A DNA stretch of 64,000 nucleotides from Cephalopachus bancanus (GCA_027257055.1 JAPVLO010000153.1:7626001-7690000); one strand, 5' to 3'; positions 1 to 12,361 are shown, numbered from the stretch's first letter. Program-made: numbers and translations. The notes: generated by a model from the letters alone, not told the origin.

Positions 1-56
1 AAATAAAAGAGTGGAATAGCTGAAATGTTTTAGAAACATTTTAAAGATATATTTAA

Positions 57-340
57 GCTGGGCTCAGTAGCTCAGCCTGTAATCCTGCGCCTTTGGGAGG
101 CTGAGGTGAGTGGATTGCCTGAGCCCGCGGGTTCGAGACCCGCCTGGGCAGCGAGACCTCATCTCTAAAATAAATCAAAAAATCAGTCGGGCGTGGTAGC
201 GCATGCCTGTAATTCCGGCTACTTGGAAGGCTGAGGTGGAAGGATCGCCGGAGCCCAGCAGGTCGAGGCTGCAGTGGCAGGGAGCGGCCACTGCACTCCC
301 GTCTGGGTGACAGAGTGAGACTCCAACTCAAAAAAAAAAA
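57..340 (+). mobile_element. Young Alu SINE, full length
   Basis: A dimeric 7SL-derived Alu that begins GCTGGGCTCAG and ends GACTCCAACTC plus an A-tail. It is flanked by a 14 bp target-site duplication, AAAGATATATTTAA, at 43-56 and 341-354, so both ends are certain. The left arm carries Pol III box-like sequence (GGTTCGAGACC). The left-arm and right-arm changes match the copies at 21145 and 48950, which defines one lineage-specific subfamily. Confidence 0.93.
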
Positions 341-354
341 AAAGATATATTTAA

Positions 355-524
355 CATATAAACATACTTCATTTATATATGAAAATTTAATATAAAAGAA
401 AATTCATTGGAGCAGAAAAAGAGTAATTCTTATAAATGTTTCCTTTAGTAATTAATTAAAATTTAAATTATTAATTTTAAAAAAGTATAATTTTCTTTTT
501 CTGATTTTTAATTGTTTTACATTT
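355..524. other. AT-rich spacer
   Basis: Unique-looking AT-rich DNA between the Alu and the L1 3' end. No gene or repeat was recognised. The L1 3' end could begin a few tens of bases earlier than placed here. Confidence 0.5.
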
Positions 525-1504
525 CAATAGCTTTGGGGGATACAAATAGTTTTGGTCTGGGTTTTAAAGGTACCCACCACTTCCACCCATGCACATTGTA
601 CCTGATAGGTGATTTTTTAAAAAATCCTTCCACTCCTTCTCTCCCTCCCCCTTCTGAGTCTCCAGTTATACCATTCTACTAATTTCTATGTCTTTGCATA
701 TCCTTAGTTCAACTTCCACTTATAAATGAGAAAATGCAGTATTTGCCTTTCTGTTCGAGTCAGTTCACTTAGGATAATGTCCTCTAATTCCATCCAAGTT
801 GCAGCAAATGATATTAATTTATTCTTTTTGATAGCTGAATAGCATTCCATAGTGTATATATACCACATTTTCATCATCCCCTGATCAACTGATCAGTGGG
901 CATTTAGGTTGATTCCACATCTCTGCAATTGTGAAATGTGCAGCAATGAACGTGAGGGTGCAAATGTCTTTGTTATATAACAACTTTTGTTCCTTTGGGT
1001 AGATATGTAGTACTGGGATTGCTGAACTGAATGGTAGATCTAATTTTAGTTATTTGAGAAATCTCCATATGACTTTCCACAGAAGTTGTACTAATTTACA
1101 CTCCTACAAACAATGTGTAAGCATTCCCTCCTCCCCGCATTCAAGCCACCATCTATTGTTTTTTGATTTTTTAAAAAATAATGGTCATTCTGCCTGTAAG
1201 GTGGTATCTCATTTTGGTTTTACTTTGCATTTTCCTGATGAGGAGTGATGTTGAGCATTTTTTTATATGTATGTAGGCCATTTGTAAATCTTTTGAGAAT
1301 TATCTGTTCATGTTGTTTGCCCACTTTTTAAGGAGATTATTTGCTTTTTTCTTGCTGATTTGTTTGAGTTCTTTGTAGATTCTGGATATTAACCTTTGTC
1401 AGATGTGTAGTTTGTGAATAACTTTATTTGTAGATTGCCTATTTTCTCTGTTGATTATTTCTTTGCCTGTGCAGACCTTTTCAGTTTAATTAAGTCTCAC
1501 TTGT

Positions 1505-2538
1505 TTAATTTTGTTGCATTTGTCGGGGTTTTAGCCATAAATTCTGTGCTAGGTCAATGTCCAGCTTAGTTTTCCCTAAGTTTTTTTCTAGGATTTTTAT
1601 GGTTTCAGGTCTGACATTTAAATCTTGAATCCATCTTGAGCTAATTTTTGTATATGGGGAGATATAGGGATCAAGTTTTATTTTTTTGCATGTAGCTATC
1701 AAATTTTCCCAGCACCATTTGTTGAATATGGTGTCCTTTCCCCAGTGTGTATGTTTGCGTCTGCTTTGTCAAAGTTCTGTTGGTTTTGTGGTATTTGGAT
1801 TTATTTCTGGATTCTCAATTCCATTCCAATGGTGCATGTGTCTGTTCTTGTACCAATACCATGTTGTTTTGATTACAACAACCTTGTAGTACAATTTAAG
1901 TCAGAAACTGTGATGCCTTCAGCTTTGTTCGTTTTGCTTGAGATTGCTTTGGCTATTGGTAGTTTGATAAGGATTGTGTTGAATCTGTAATGTGGTCATT
2001 TTAACAGAGTTGATTCTTCCAATCCATGAGCATGGGATGTTTCTCCATTTGTATCCTCTACAATTTCTTTCACCAGAATTTTGTAGTTCTCTTTGTAGAG
2101 ATGTTCTGCCACCTTGGTTAAATAAATTCCTAGGTATTTTAGTTTTTTGGCTGCAATTGTAAATGAAATTTCGTTCTTGATTTGATTCTCAGCATGGTCA
2201 CTAATGATGTATAGAAGTGCTACTGATTTATGTGTGTTGATTTTGTATCCTGAAACTTTATCAAATTCAGTTATCAAGTCCAAGAGTCTTTTGGAGGAGT
2301 CTTTAGGATTCTTTAGGTATAAGAGCATATCATGGCCATACAAAAATAGTTTGATTTCTTCTTTTCCAATATGGATATGCTTTATTTCTTTTTCTTGCCT
2401 AATTGCTCTGGGCAAGACTTCTAGTACTATGTTGAATAGTAGTGGTGAAAGTGGGCATCCTTGCCTTGTTCTATTTCTGAGGGAAAATGCTTTCAACCTT
2501 TTCTGTTCAGGATGACATTGACTGTGGATTTGTTGCAT
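1505..2538 (-). pseudogene. L1 ORF2 remnant (reverse transcriptase to C-terminal part)
   Basis: Two open segments, 1996-2538 (180 codons) and 1505-1702 (65 codons), belong to L1 ORF2, the endonuclease/reverse transcriptase that copies L1 RNA at the nick site. The first contains the RT core [18 protein letters not shown], followed by GYKINTHKS and KYLGIYLTK. The catalytic box, normally FADDMILY-like, reads LYGHDMLLY here, so the first aspartate has become histidine. The second segment holds [14 protein letters not shown] and [14 protein letters not shown]. Stops and frame changes separate the two. The endonuclease domain that should lie upstream is absent. The copy is dead. Confidence 0.88.
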
Positions 2539-3259
2539 ATGACTTTTATTATTTTGAGGAATGGTCCCTGTATCCCTATTTTGCTGGGAGTTTTTATCAC
2601 AAAAAGATCGTGGATTTTGTCAAAAGCATTTCTGAGTCTATAAAAATGAGCATATGATTTAAAAAAAATTTTTTTTAATTCTGTTTAATGTAGTAGACCA
2701 CATTTATTTACTTGCATATGTTGAACTACCCTTGTACCCCTGGGATAAAACCACTTGGTCATGGTGTATTTTTTTCTTAATATGCTGTTGAAGTCAGTTT
2801 GCTAACATTTGGTTGAGGATTTTCATGTCTATGTTCATAACAGATATTGGTCTGTAGTGGGCTTTTTTGTTTGTATTTTTTTGTTTGTTTGTTTGGTTGG
2901 TTGGTAGGTTGTGTCTTTTCCTGACGTTGGTATCAGAATGATTCTGGATACATAGGATGAATTAGGGAGGATTCCTTCCTCTTCCATCTTGTGGAATAGC
3001 TTCAGTAAAAGTGATACCAGTTCTTCTTTGAAGTTCTAGTAGAATTCAGCTGCAAGTCCATCCGATTGTGGACATTTTTTTTTTTTTTTTTGCTGGGAGA
3101 CTTCTAATTACTGTTTCAATCACACTACTTATTATTAGTCTGCTCCTGGTTTCTATTTCCGATATAATGTTGAGGGGTTGTATGTTTCCAAGAATTATCC
3201 ATTTTCTCTAGATTCCCTAGTTCCTTCTCATTTGGGTAGCCTCTTCTTATTTTAGATTG

Positions 3260-3715
3260 GGAGGGGGCTGATGTAGGCACTCTAGTGTTCCCTTGGTAAT
3301 ATATAGCCTTGGTGTGGTTAGTTTCCCATTTGCCAGCTGTGGTGGTTCTGTGTTGGTACCTGTACTGGTTGACAGCAATCTGAGTGGCCTAGTGGCTTCA
3401 AAAGTGGTATTAGCTGGGGTTTGCAATCAGGCCTTCCCCAAAGCTGAGGGATTATATCTGATATGGTAGGCTGTGATGTTGACCTCCAGCCAGAAGGCAG
3501 CACTTGTGGGAGAAGACCAGGTGTGATGGTGGCTCTGGGCTTTCTCCTTAGTGTGTGTTGCTCCAAGGAAGTGCGCAGCCAACCTAGACAGAGGATGAGG
3601 CTCTGGGGATTACCCACCATCTCTATCTGTTTTGAGCCTTTAAGAATAGTATGAGGGGGAAAGGAACTCAAGCACCCCACAGGAGTCCACTTAGCTACCA
3701 TCTTTTCCCTGTACT
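3260..3715 (-). other. Probable L1 5'UTR segment
   Basis: About 450 bp, more GC-rich than its neighbours, between the ORF2 remnant and the next L1 piece. It has open frames on both strands but no conserved protein motif. Read on the minus strand its end is GGGAAAAGATGGTAGC, resembling the AAGATGG motif near the start of primate L1 5'UTRs. I infer a 5'UTR joined to ORF2 by a deletion. Confidence 0.45.
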
Positions 3716-3734
3716 CTTGTGAAGAATATTGTCA

Positions 3735-4574
3735 TTTTTTCCTCCTTTTCTTCTGTGTTTAATACTTTCTTCAGTGGTTCTTGTAGAGGTGGTCTGGAGG
3801 CAGCATAAGTTCTTAGGGATTGGATGTCTGGGAAAGATTTTAATTCTCCATCACTGATGAAGCTTAGCTTGGCTGGGTAGATTATTCTTGGTTGAAATTG
3901 TTTTTCTTTGAGAATTTTGAAGATTGGGCTCCAGGCTCTCCTACCTGAAGTGTTTCTGTAGATAAATCTGCTGCTATTTTAATTGGTCTTCCCTGGTAGG
4001 TAGTCTGACCCTTTTCTCTTGCTGCCTTTAGGATTTTTTCTTTTATACCTACTTTGTTTAGGTGAATTATTATGTGTCTGGGAGTTGGTCTTTTCATTTG
4101 TTGTCTTGCAGGGGTTCTCTGAATCTCTTGTGTTTGAATTTTTGCATCACTGATGAGCTGAGGGAAGTTTTCTTGAAAAATTTCATGGAATGTTTGTTCC
4201 AGGGTGGTCTCTGTATCTCTTTCTGCCTCAGGAAGTCCAATTACTCTTAGGTTCAGTCTCTTGAAGTAATCATTCATCTCTTGAAGGTTTTGCTCTATCT
4301 TTTTAAGCTTCTTTTCTATGTTTTTGATAGTGTGGGTTAGTTCTTTTTTTTGGTCTTCAAGCTCTGAGATTCTTTCTTCTGCTTGGCTAATTCTGCTTTC
4401 CATGCTTATTAATTTGCTATTTATTTCAATCACAGTATTCTTTACTGCTGTTATTTCAGTTATCAGCTCCTTCCTATTTTCCTCTTGTCTCTCCTCAATT
4501 CTTTGTATTCTCTCTATTAATGTCTTGATGTCTGGGTTTGTCATATGTGACCAGCCATTCTGGGGGCTCTTCAT
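3735..4574 (-). pseudogene. L1 ORF1 (RNA-binding coiled-coil protein), frameshifted
   Basis: A 230-codon frame (3882-4574) encodes an L1 ORF1 protein, the RNA chaperone that coats L1 RNA. Residues about 15-100 form a long coiled coil (IEERQEENRKELI, MESRISQAEERISELEDQKK). They are followed by the RRM region (LRVIGLPEAERDTE) and the start of the C-terminal domain (PTPRHIIIHL, KILKAAREKGQ, YQGRPIKIAADLS). The frame ends at a TAA at 3882-3884 after FNQE. The rest of the C-terminal domain (YPAKLSFIS, RPPLQE) continues in another frame down to about 3735, so a frameshift splits it. The start at 4574 is the first methionine before the coiled coil; upstream sequence is 5'UTR. Confidence 0.9.
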
Positions 4575-5265
4575 TGTTTACATTCTGAATTCTGTTTTCT
4601 CAGTGTCTGATCTCCTATGGATCTGTGTGGGACCTATATTCTTCTTTCAGTTGTTCTTCATTTGTGTAGATTTTCCTCCCCACTTTTTCCTTCCCCCACC
4701 CCTGTCTTCTTTAATTCTAGTGTTCAGGGGTGGAGGGGTTGCTTTTACTTCTGTTTGTTCAATCTCCTATTCTTCCTTATGTATATTCTCTGGTTTGTTC
4801 AAATCTGGAGCTGGACTGTAGGTTGGGGGCAATCCTTTTTTGCAGTTTTGAGATTGAATTGAGGGGGAGCTATGATTCAAAATCTATCTCCAGATCCCAG
4901 TATCCACTGACAGGTATGGAAAATCTGGAACCCCCTTCCCACTGCCTTGCAATCTGTCCATGCAGTGGGGTTATAGTTTTACTCCCTGAAAGCAAAATGA
5001 GGTAAAAAAAGGGGAAAGGATGGAACAGGGAGTGGAGGGAAGAGGGAGGTGGAGAGAGAGAAGAGTAAGAGGGAAAACAGACAAACGTACCAACTAACAA
5101 ATGAAAGAGACACAAAGACAGATATGAGTTAAAAGAAAAAACAATAACAGCAACAACAAACATACAAAAAAACTAAAACATACAATCATACAGACATATA
5201 AGCTAACCAACCTCCTTATTGGTGTACTATTCCCCAATACAAAGATGAGGTCTAAAGAGAAAAAA

Positions 5266-5301
5266 ATAGAATAGAATAGAATAGAATAGAATAGAATAGA
5301 A
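5266..5301. repeat. GAATA microsatellite
   Basis: About seven consecutive copies of the 5-mer GAATA, inside the purine-rich part of the second L1's 5'UTR. Confidence 0.9.
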
Positions 5302-6750
5302 TCAGTAAACTAACAGAACCAAAGCAAGTATGAAAACATTATTGATACCAGTGAGAAGAGAGAGAAAAAGGGAAAAAAGATAGGTAAGACAAACAGACAC
5401 AGAATAAAAGAAAAAAAAATTAAAACAGGGGAACTAATCACACTCTGAGACTTTCCCTTGAAGTCCAATGTCCTTTCAGCTCTGATTTCTAGCTGTCATT
5501 GCAGGCTGGTAGAGTTGTTCACAGTTAGGGTCAGTTGCCCCTGGCCTGCTGTAGAGGGTGGATCAGATCTGGGCTGCCTGCCAAATCTGCCACTCCGATC
5601 TGGTCTGTATCTATCTAGCAAGGGAAAGGGGTTTCTGTCCCTCCCATTTTGATATTGTTACCTTGGATCCCAAGCTGGGAGATGGGCTGAGTTGGGTGGA
5701 GCTGGTCTCACAGCTCCAGCCAATCTTTTTCTGCTGCAGCCCGAACCTGCCAGGCAATGCAGGTCAGCATAGCACTGGGCTACTCAGGCCGGCTGGGTGG
5801 AAGTCAGAGGCTGCCCAGGGCAGGAGGGAGCAAGGCAACGGTAGTGGCAGTAGCAGCCGCCGTTTCAGCGGTGCAAGGAAGGAGCTTCACAAGCCTGGCT
5901 CTGGGTGAGGGGTGGGGCGTGGCAGTGGCAGCAGCATCAGCGGTTTCAGTAGTGGGTGCTTTGGGGGTGCGGACTTCATGGTCCAGAAGCGTGGGTTGCC
6001 TCAGGCAAGAGCGGGGCAATGATGGAGGCAGTGGCTGAGGCAGTGGCCGAGTCGTGTGTGAAGAGCAGGCTGGCAATGATGAGAGCTACAGCCCTCAGGG
6101 GAGAGCGAGAGTCTTTATGGGTGTTCTCTTTCACGGAAGGTCTTGTGGACCTAACTGCCCCGTTGCCCTCCCACTTGGCTACGTTGGTGGGGATTAGGAG
6201 AGAGACCCAGGCCACTGGGGCAATGCTGCTGTACAGGGCGGTCACAGAAGAGTTTATTCGAACAGTGAGAGATTGTTATGGCAACGAGTCCCACCCAGCT
6301 TCCCACCTTGGTTTTAGGCAAGGTTTAGAATGTCAGAGTGCAGTCAGCCTTAGGGCCTCAGGTGGTCTTGTAGCAACCCGCCCCAGCCAGGAGCTGTCTG
6401 CAGCCAAGGAGTTTGCCCTTGGGGCTGTCCCCTCCCAGGTGGGCTAGAAGCAGCCACTGCCTACAAGAGTTGAGCACAGCTGTGTGGGAGGCAATTTCCT
6501 GTGAGGGACTGGAAAGGGAGCCCTCCAAGTCCATGGTAGGAGCACAGAACTCCTGAATTCCCTTCATTCACCTTCCCTACTGCAGCTAGAGGCTGTGGTG
6601 AACTGCAGTGGCACAGGCAGGAGTCTGGCCAATTGCAGCCCAGGTCATTGGATTTTTTTCCTCTTTGCACTCTGTGGTTATTATCAGTTCTTTGAAGAGC
6701 CATGAGGCATGCTGTGGTCCTGTTCCTCTTTGAGTGCTGAGAAAACTCCA

Positions 6751-7465
6751 TCTTGGTTTACTACATTGGAGAAACTCACTCCAGCTGTCTCATATTGTCC
6801 ATCCTAATCTCTTTTCACTAAAAGCATAATTGTAATATTTTTACAGTAAATTGGCTCCATTCAACTGAAAAAAGTTACATTTCCTTCCCCAAATCATATC
6901 ATATTTTTTAAAAATGTCAAATAGATTAAATAAATAAATAAATAAATATATTATTATTATTACATAAAAATCAATGGTAAGATTTGTATAACCACGTAGT
7001 AAAGAGAATGGTTTTTGGCAAAAAATAAAACTCAAGAAATATGGTGAAAACTGATATATTTGACAACATGAAGTTTCATTTTTACCCAAGGGGGAAAAAA
7101 ATCATCATATCAAAATCAAAAGAAAAATACCAAAAATGCTTACAACACAGAAATCAAATGCTTAATCTTCCTATAATTAAAAGAGTGTTTACAAATTAAT
7201 TAAACACATACACATATTCCAATACAAAATTAAGTAAATATATGAACATATTCAAATAAATATTTGAAAAGATAATCTCATTACTTGTAAGAAAAAAATG
7301 CAAAAAGATCACATTTTCATCTCAAAAATAAAAAGAACTAAAATCTAGTCTTCATACATATGTAAGGAAATATACACTCAAATTATTGTAAGTGTGAATT
7401 GTCATAACTTTCTATAAAGAAAAAAAATCTGGCCATTTTTAGCAAATTAGAAATAAAACACTAAT
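6751..7465. other. AT-rich spacer with AAAT repeat
   Basis: No gene seen. It holds a short (AAAT)n/(ATT)n simple repeat at about 6926-6962 and otherwise AT-rich unique DNA between two L1 pieces. Confidence 0.5.
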
Positions 7466-8500
7466 CGTCAGAGAAATGCAAATTAAAACCACAATGAGAT
7501 ATCACTTTACACCTGCCAGAATGGCTGTTATTAAAAAGTCAAGGAGCCAGATGCAGTGTTCATGCCTATAATCCCAGCACTTTTGGAGGCAGAGGCTAGA
7601 AGATAGTCTGGGCCCAGGGTTTCAAGACCAGCCTAGACAACTTGGCAAGACTTCATCTCTACAATAAATTTAAAAATTAGCCAGTTGTGGTGGCACATGC
7701 CTGTAGATTTAGCTATTTGGAAGGCTGAGGTGGCAGGATCACCAGAGCCTAGCAGGTTGGGACGGCGGTACCTGTGAGTGTGCCACTGCACTTCAGCCTG
7801 GTAACTGAGTGAGACTCCAACTCAAAAAAAAAAAAGTCAAAATTAACAGATGTTGGGGCAGTTGTGGAGAAATGGGAGCACTCATTCACTGTTGGTGAGA
7901 TTGTAAACTGGTTCAACCTCCATGGAAAATAGTACAGAGATTTCTCAAAGATCCAAAAGTTGAATTGCATTGGACCTAGCAGTCCCACTACTAGGTATCC
8001 ATGTATGTATATAAAAGATGACTGTACTTGTATGTTCATTGCAGCACTATTCATAATAGAAGAAAAATCATGGAACCAATCTAAGTGCCCTCCAACAATA
8101 AACCACATTTTATTTATCCAGTCAATCATATATATGGCTTGGAATAATACTATGCAGCCATAAAAAAGGATGAAATCATATCCTTTGCAGTAACATGATT
8201 GAAGATGGAGAACTTTATCCTAAGTGAACTAAACAAACACCATATGTTCCCATTGATACACAGGAGATAAATAACCACAAAGATGAAAATAATAGATACT
8301 GGAAACACCAATAAGGGGGAAGGTAGGAAGGTATGTTTAAGTTTAAGAAATTACCTATTGGGTACAATGTTCACTATGAATGGGCCACCAGAGACCCAAT
8401 TCCCACCACTACACAATGTGTACATATGACAAACATGCACTTGTAGCACTGATTCTAACATTTTGAAAAACTCTTACAAATTAAAAATAAAAAAATAAAG
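7466..8500 (+). mobile_element. L1 3' end, plus strand, interrupted by an Alu
   Basis: The sequence follows the ORF2 C-terminal region and 3'UTR of L1: GAGAAATGCAAATTAAAACC, TGTTGGTGAGATTGTAAACT, TTCATTGCAGCACTATTCA and TACTATGCAGCCATAAAAAA, ending in an A-rich tail near 8500. It is 5'-truncated and full of stops. The Alu at 7543-7830 sits inside it. Confidence 0.88.
7543..7830 (+). mobile_element. Alu SINE inserted in L1
   Basis: A dimeric Alu, more diverged than the copies at 57, 21145 and 48950 but with the same ACTCCAACTC plus A end. The 10 bp duplication AAAAAGTCAA at 7533-7542 and 7831-7840 is L1 sequence, which shows the Alu is younger than the L1. Confidence 0.9.
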
Positions 8501-10499
8501 AATGCAATATGTATAAAAAGAATATATAGTGAGAGAGAATTATGATAAAAACCCACTTTTAGAATGTGGCATATAAAAATAAAAGCAGCGGTATATAAGA
8601 ATGTTTGCTGCAACATTGTAGTCTAGCAAATAAATTAGAAAATTCTGAATGTTATCAGTAGGCTAAAAAGCCATGATAATTTTATGCCATAAAATATTAT
8701 TAAACTGTCAAAAGGATTGAACTGTAGTTTCTGACTTGGGTGGGAGAGATATGAAAACCATACCCTCTATAACTATATGCTCATGATCTGCTTATTGATC
8801 TGTGGGTAATAGCCCCTGAATCTCATTGAGGGCCTCCCCCTCTGATCTTAGTCCATGTACTTCATGTGGGCTTCCATTCCCAAGGCAGGGTGGCATATAT
8901 GACCCATGTGCAATATACTGAGCTCTAGAGCACAAAGTTAGTGCAATCCAACCCCATGAAATCTAATAAAACTCTTTAGTGCTGGGTTACAAAGCTGAAA
9001 TAATCCCTTTTGTACATGACTTGGACTTAAGTAAGAGGGTGTATGGCCTCCATTGGTAGAATCATTGAGCCACCATGATGAAACCCACCCACTGAGGAGA
9101 TTAGAGCTTTGCTAAGAAATAGAGTGAAACTGACTCCTGATCCTATCACTTGTTATACCTGGAGCTACACCTACTCTTTCATCCACATCAGTTTGGGTTG
9201 GATTTTCTGTCACTTGTTTTTTTTTTTTTAAAAAGTCCTTATTAATACATTTACATATTTTGGTGACATGAATCTGAGAAAGATGGGAAAGAACACAATA
9301 AAAGGTTTTTAATACTGATTATCTAAAAGAATAGAAATGGAAGTGATTGAAAGGATTATTAAATTATTACTAATATTATTCATATAATATTACTGTATAT
9401 AATAACTACTATGTTATTACTAATATGGTTTTGAATTTCACTTACTGTTAGCATGCATAACAGTCACAACTGGAAAACAAATCTTATGAAAGACCCAATA
9501 CTTTAATTATTGCTATCAATCAGTCTATATTTCTGGTTTTAAAAAAAGGAATATGAGATCCAAATGTATCTATAAAAACTTAAGTATGAATTATCGTTGT
9601 TTTTACTTCAAATATACAGTTAAACAGAAGTTTATCTTTGATAGCAGGTTTGTAATCAGAATATTCTGATGATTGTGTTTGCCAATTATATTCCACCATA
9701 GTCTTTACTAAATACATACAAAACACCTGAAGCCAATAGATCACAGCCTGAGTGAAGATGTTTGGGCTCCAAAAGAGTGGAGCAAGAGAGAGGTCATGGT
9801 GAAGGTTTAAATTGACATAGGCAGGGGTAAGGTGACCTAGGACTGTGCAGCTTATGCAAATACTTCATTCTGCACTCGGTGGGGAGGCAGTAGAAGTTCA
9901 TGGTGAGCTATAACTGATAACTGAGTGGAGGACAAACTTGGGCAAGACAAAACTAACTGCCCTGCTGTGTGGACCTGAAACTCCACTTCCCTTGTCCAGT
10001 TGACTCTGCTTTGATTACAAAATTATATAAGTGAAATTTTAAAGCATTTTTATATGTCAACAATCTATTTCTGCTGTAATTCAAATCGTTTTATGTTCAA
10101 CAAAATGAAATTGTATTTAAACTAAAATGCTGTGTGTGATTGAAAGCATCTATGCCTTCCTAAATGGAATTATGTGACCAAAGATATAATTGCTAGCACT
10201 TCCTGTCCTGTACATTTATGTTTTGTCTTCTATTCTCAGTTCACAAGTACAAATATTATTAGAAAACAAAACTTCAAGACCTCCATAACAAAATTCCAGG
10301 TCCTTTGTATACATTTATTTATCAATGATACATAGGTAACAGTCTCTGACCTTCAGAATTTCAGCTACTAATGGAAGCATTAATTTTTTATGAGGTTATT
10401 TGATAAACATCCATTATAACCCAGGTCTCTTTAGAGTTCATAGTAGAAATGTATCTTACAAAACCAATACTTGATTTTCCTCTATTTATAGACATTAAA
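8501..10499. other. Non-coding DNA, no clear element
   Basis: About 2 kb of AT-rich DNA. No frame with protein similarity was recognised. 8710-9220 is less AT-rich and could be an old LTR or DNA-transposon piece, and 9730-9960 resembles L2 on the minus strand; neither call is firm. Confidence 0.4.
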
Positions 10500-10880
10500 A
10501 AACCACTTCCCAGGCCTACTATAGTTAAACGGACCATGTGACCAGTTATTGTCTATGAACCAAAGAAAGTGGTAAAGGCCTGTATCCTTTCTGGGAAGAA
10601 GCATAGATGAACAGGTGTGAGATGTCCATGCTGGTTTCTCTCCCACCATAGTAACCAAGAAGATCGTGATCTGGAGGGTGTCTCTGTAAGATGGTGGAGC
10701 TTCTATTAGCTACCCTGAATAGCTGTGTAAGACATAGAGCTCTTCTTCCTGCTCCTACCCACAGTCAAACTGCCTTGCATATATTCTCATAAGCAAGAAA
10801 TAAAATATTTATATGCTAAGTAACTGATAGTCCAGATTTCATTTTTTATTGCAGCATCTCTAGCTTATCTTGTCTAATAA
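10500..10880 (+). repeat. Old MaLR-type LTR fragment (MLT1-like)
   Basis: The end resembles old mammalian MLT1-type LTRs: AAGCAAGAAATAAAATATTT, then CTAAGTAACTGATAG, then a terminal GCAGCATCTCTAGCTTATCT and CTAATA. The inner part contains GTAAGATGGTGGAGC. It is strongly diverged and the family is uncertain. Confidence 0.5.
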
Positions 10881-11086
10881 AGTTTCGAAGACCCCTCTGA
10901 GCATCTGATGACTACCGTATACTCTGTCCTCAGATAGCATCATGGTCAAAAAACATTGTATGTAAAGAATATGAGTAAGCCTTTCCAGATATTCCCCACC
11001 ACAGATGGATATTAAAGATTAAAGAATATTTTGTTCCTTCACAACATACAAAATAATACAGGTTGAACATCCCTGGTTTGAAAATT
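10871..11086 (+). repeat. Local duplication, copy 1
   Basis: Starts TGTCTAATAAAGTTTCGAAG and matches 12362-12571 almost collinearly, including GAGCATCTGATGAC, AAGAATATGA, ACAGATGGATATTAAAG and the first bases of a Tigger-type element (ACAGGTTGA). By eye the two copies agree at well over three-quarters of positions. Confidence 0.85.
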
Positions 11087-11402
11087 CAAAATCTGAAATT
11101 TTCCAAACTCCCAACTTTTTGAAGACCAACATGATGCTCCAAGCGGAAAATCCCATACTAGATGTGTCAAAATGCAGTGAAAACTTGGTTTTACACACAA
11201 TATTATTTAAAATATTGTATAAAATTACCTTCAGGCTGTGTGTATAGGTTGTATATGAAACATAAATGAATTTTGTATTTAGGCTTGGATCCCATCCCCA
11301 AGATATCTCATGTATATGCAGATATTCCAAAATTTTTTTTAAAAAATCTTAAATTCAAAACATTTCTTGTTCCAAGCATTTTGGATAAAGGATACTCAAT
11401 TT
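11059..11402. mobile_element. Tigger/pogo-like non-autonomous DNA transposon
   Basis: Terminal inverted repeats CAGGTTGAACATCCC (left) and GGATACTCAATTTG (right), bounded by TA on both sides as expected for pogo/Tigger elements. The interior contains TATTGTATAAAATTACCTTC and ATCCCATCCCCAAGATATCT, which I recognise from a common primate Tigger-related repeat. It has no transposase frame. Confidence 0.8.
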
Positions 11403-11407
11403 GTAGT

Positions 11408-11433
11408 GTGTATGCACGTGTGTGTGCATACAC
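11408..11433. repeat. Perfect 10 bp inverted repeat
   Basis: GTGTATGCAC (11408-11417) and GTGCATACAC (11424-11433) with a 6-base spacer GTGTGT, just outside the transposon end. It is a short alternating purine-pyrimidine hairpin; no function is claimed. Confidence 0.8.
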
Positions 11434-12361
11434 TATTTTTTTATGCTGTAATGGCTTATAAGTTATCTAATTTTGAAAGTTGGTGACTCGAGATAGAAAA
11501 ACCAGTTGAATCATTCCTGAATTGTTCCTCAAGACAAGACTCAGTCAGCTTCACAGCATGCCAGTTCTGATTAGAACCAAAGTAACATCTTACCACCCAC
11601 AGGCCAGAAGGAAACAATTGGGCATGTGCTAAATGGGCTAGCATTGTACAGTAAAAGATAAAGAGTGATAGAGTCTGCTTTACCTGGGAGTTGAAGTTAT
11701 GAACTGAAAACAAGTACCATTTAGCATTCTTGTTTGCTTACTTCAAAGAAAGTGAGTAAATTCCTGTTTCTCAGAAAAAAAACAACAAATACTCTCAAAG
11801 ACCTCTTTGACATCAAAGGGCTTTTCTAAGAAACAGTGCTAGTGAAGGAAATAAAAAAGTATCAAAACCCTTCAGACAAATTAAATATCAAGGGATACAA
11901 GTGTTTTGTTAGTATGTTTTCAACTTGCCAAACCAAACCCCAAATATTTAAATCATTGTTGTTGAAGTGTTCACTAAATCAATCAATCATGTTTTTTCCA
12001 ATGTAGTTGTGAAAACTAAGGCTAGGTCCTAGCTGATGTGGGAAGATAATATCTGTTTTCTATGCCCAACCTCATTTGACTTTGTTTCCCCATTGTGATC
12101 CGCACTATATCTTCCTCTCTGGCTTTGTACCCTTCATGTTACCCTCTTTTGCCTTGGTTTCTTTCCAGAGCTACCACTCCTTTTGACTTTATTACCTGGA
12201 TGGGCATGGGCTCACACCTGATTAATCAGGGCAATTCAGAGCTTCATGTCTTCTAACATTCTTTCTGTCACCTATTGAAATATATCTAATATATAGTTTA
12301 ATTGTTGGTTCTTCAAAGCAAAGCTGCTTGTATATCTCTAGGGTGATAATGTAATATCTTT
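11434..12361. other. Non-coding DNA between duplicated copies
   Basis: AT-rich DNA with no recognised element or gene, separating the two copies of the local duplication. Confidence 0.4.

Larger units (their letters stand above)
525..3715 (-). mobile_element. L1 retrotransposon, L1MA/L1PB-like, internally deleted
   Basis: Reading the minus strand, 525-about 1000 matches the 3'UTR and ORF2 end of primate L1 (GGGGATACAAATAG and the CACTTATAAATGAGA stretch). About 1000-3240 is ORF2 from reverse transcriptase to the C-terminus. About 3260-3715 does not look like ORF2; its far end, read on the minus strand, is an AAGATGG-type sequence typical of the start of an L1 5'UTR. ORF1 and the ORF2 endonuclease are missing. 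The element is therefore either internally deleted or assembled from two copies. No clear target duplication was found. Confidence 0.75.
3735..6750 (-). mobile_element. Second L1: ORF1 plus long 5'UTR, 3' half missing
   Basis: On the minus strand this runs from an AAGATGGAG-type 5' end (near 6740-6750) through a GC-rich 5'UTR (about 4620-6740) into ORF1 (about 3735-4600). ORF2 and the 3' end are absent; the element stops where the first L1's 5' end begins. Inside the 5'UTR, 4980-5440 is a purine-rich, low-complexity stretch with a GAATA repeat. Confidence 0.7.

Noticed and set aside
3318..3701. 127-codon minus-strand frame between the two L1 parts
   Set aside because: No L1 ORF or other motif; best explained as 5'UTR-like sequence.
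4318..4821. 167-codon plus-strand frame
   Set aside because: It is the opposite strand of L1 ORF1, with low-complexity hydrophobic composition produced by the coiled-coil codons.
5558..6447. Several overlapping open frames of 90-163 codons
   Set aside because: They lie in the GC-rich L1 5'UTR on both strands and lack any conserved motif.
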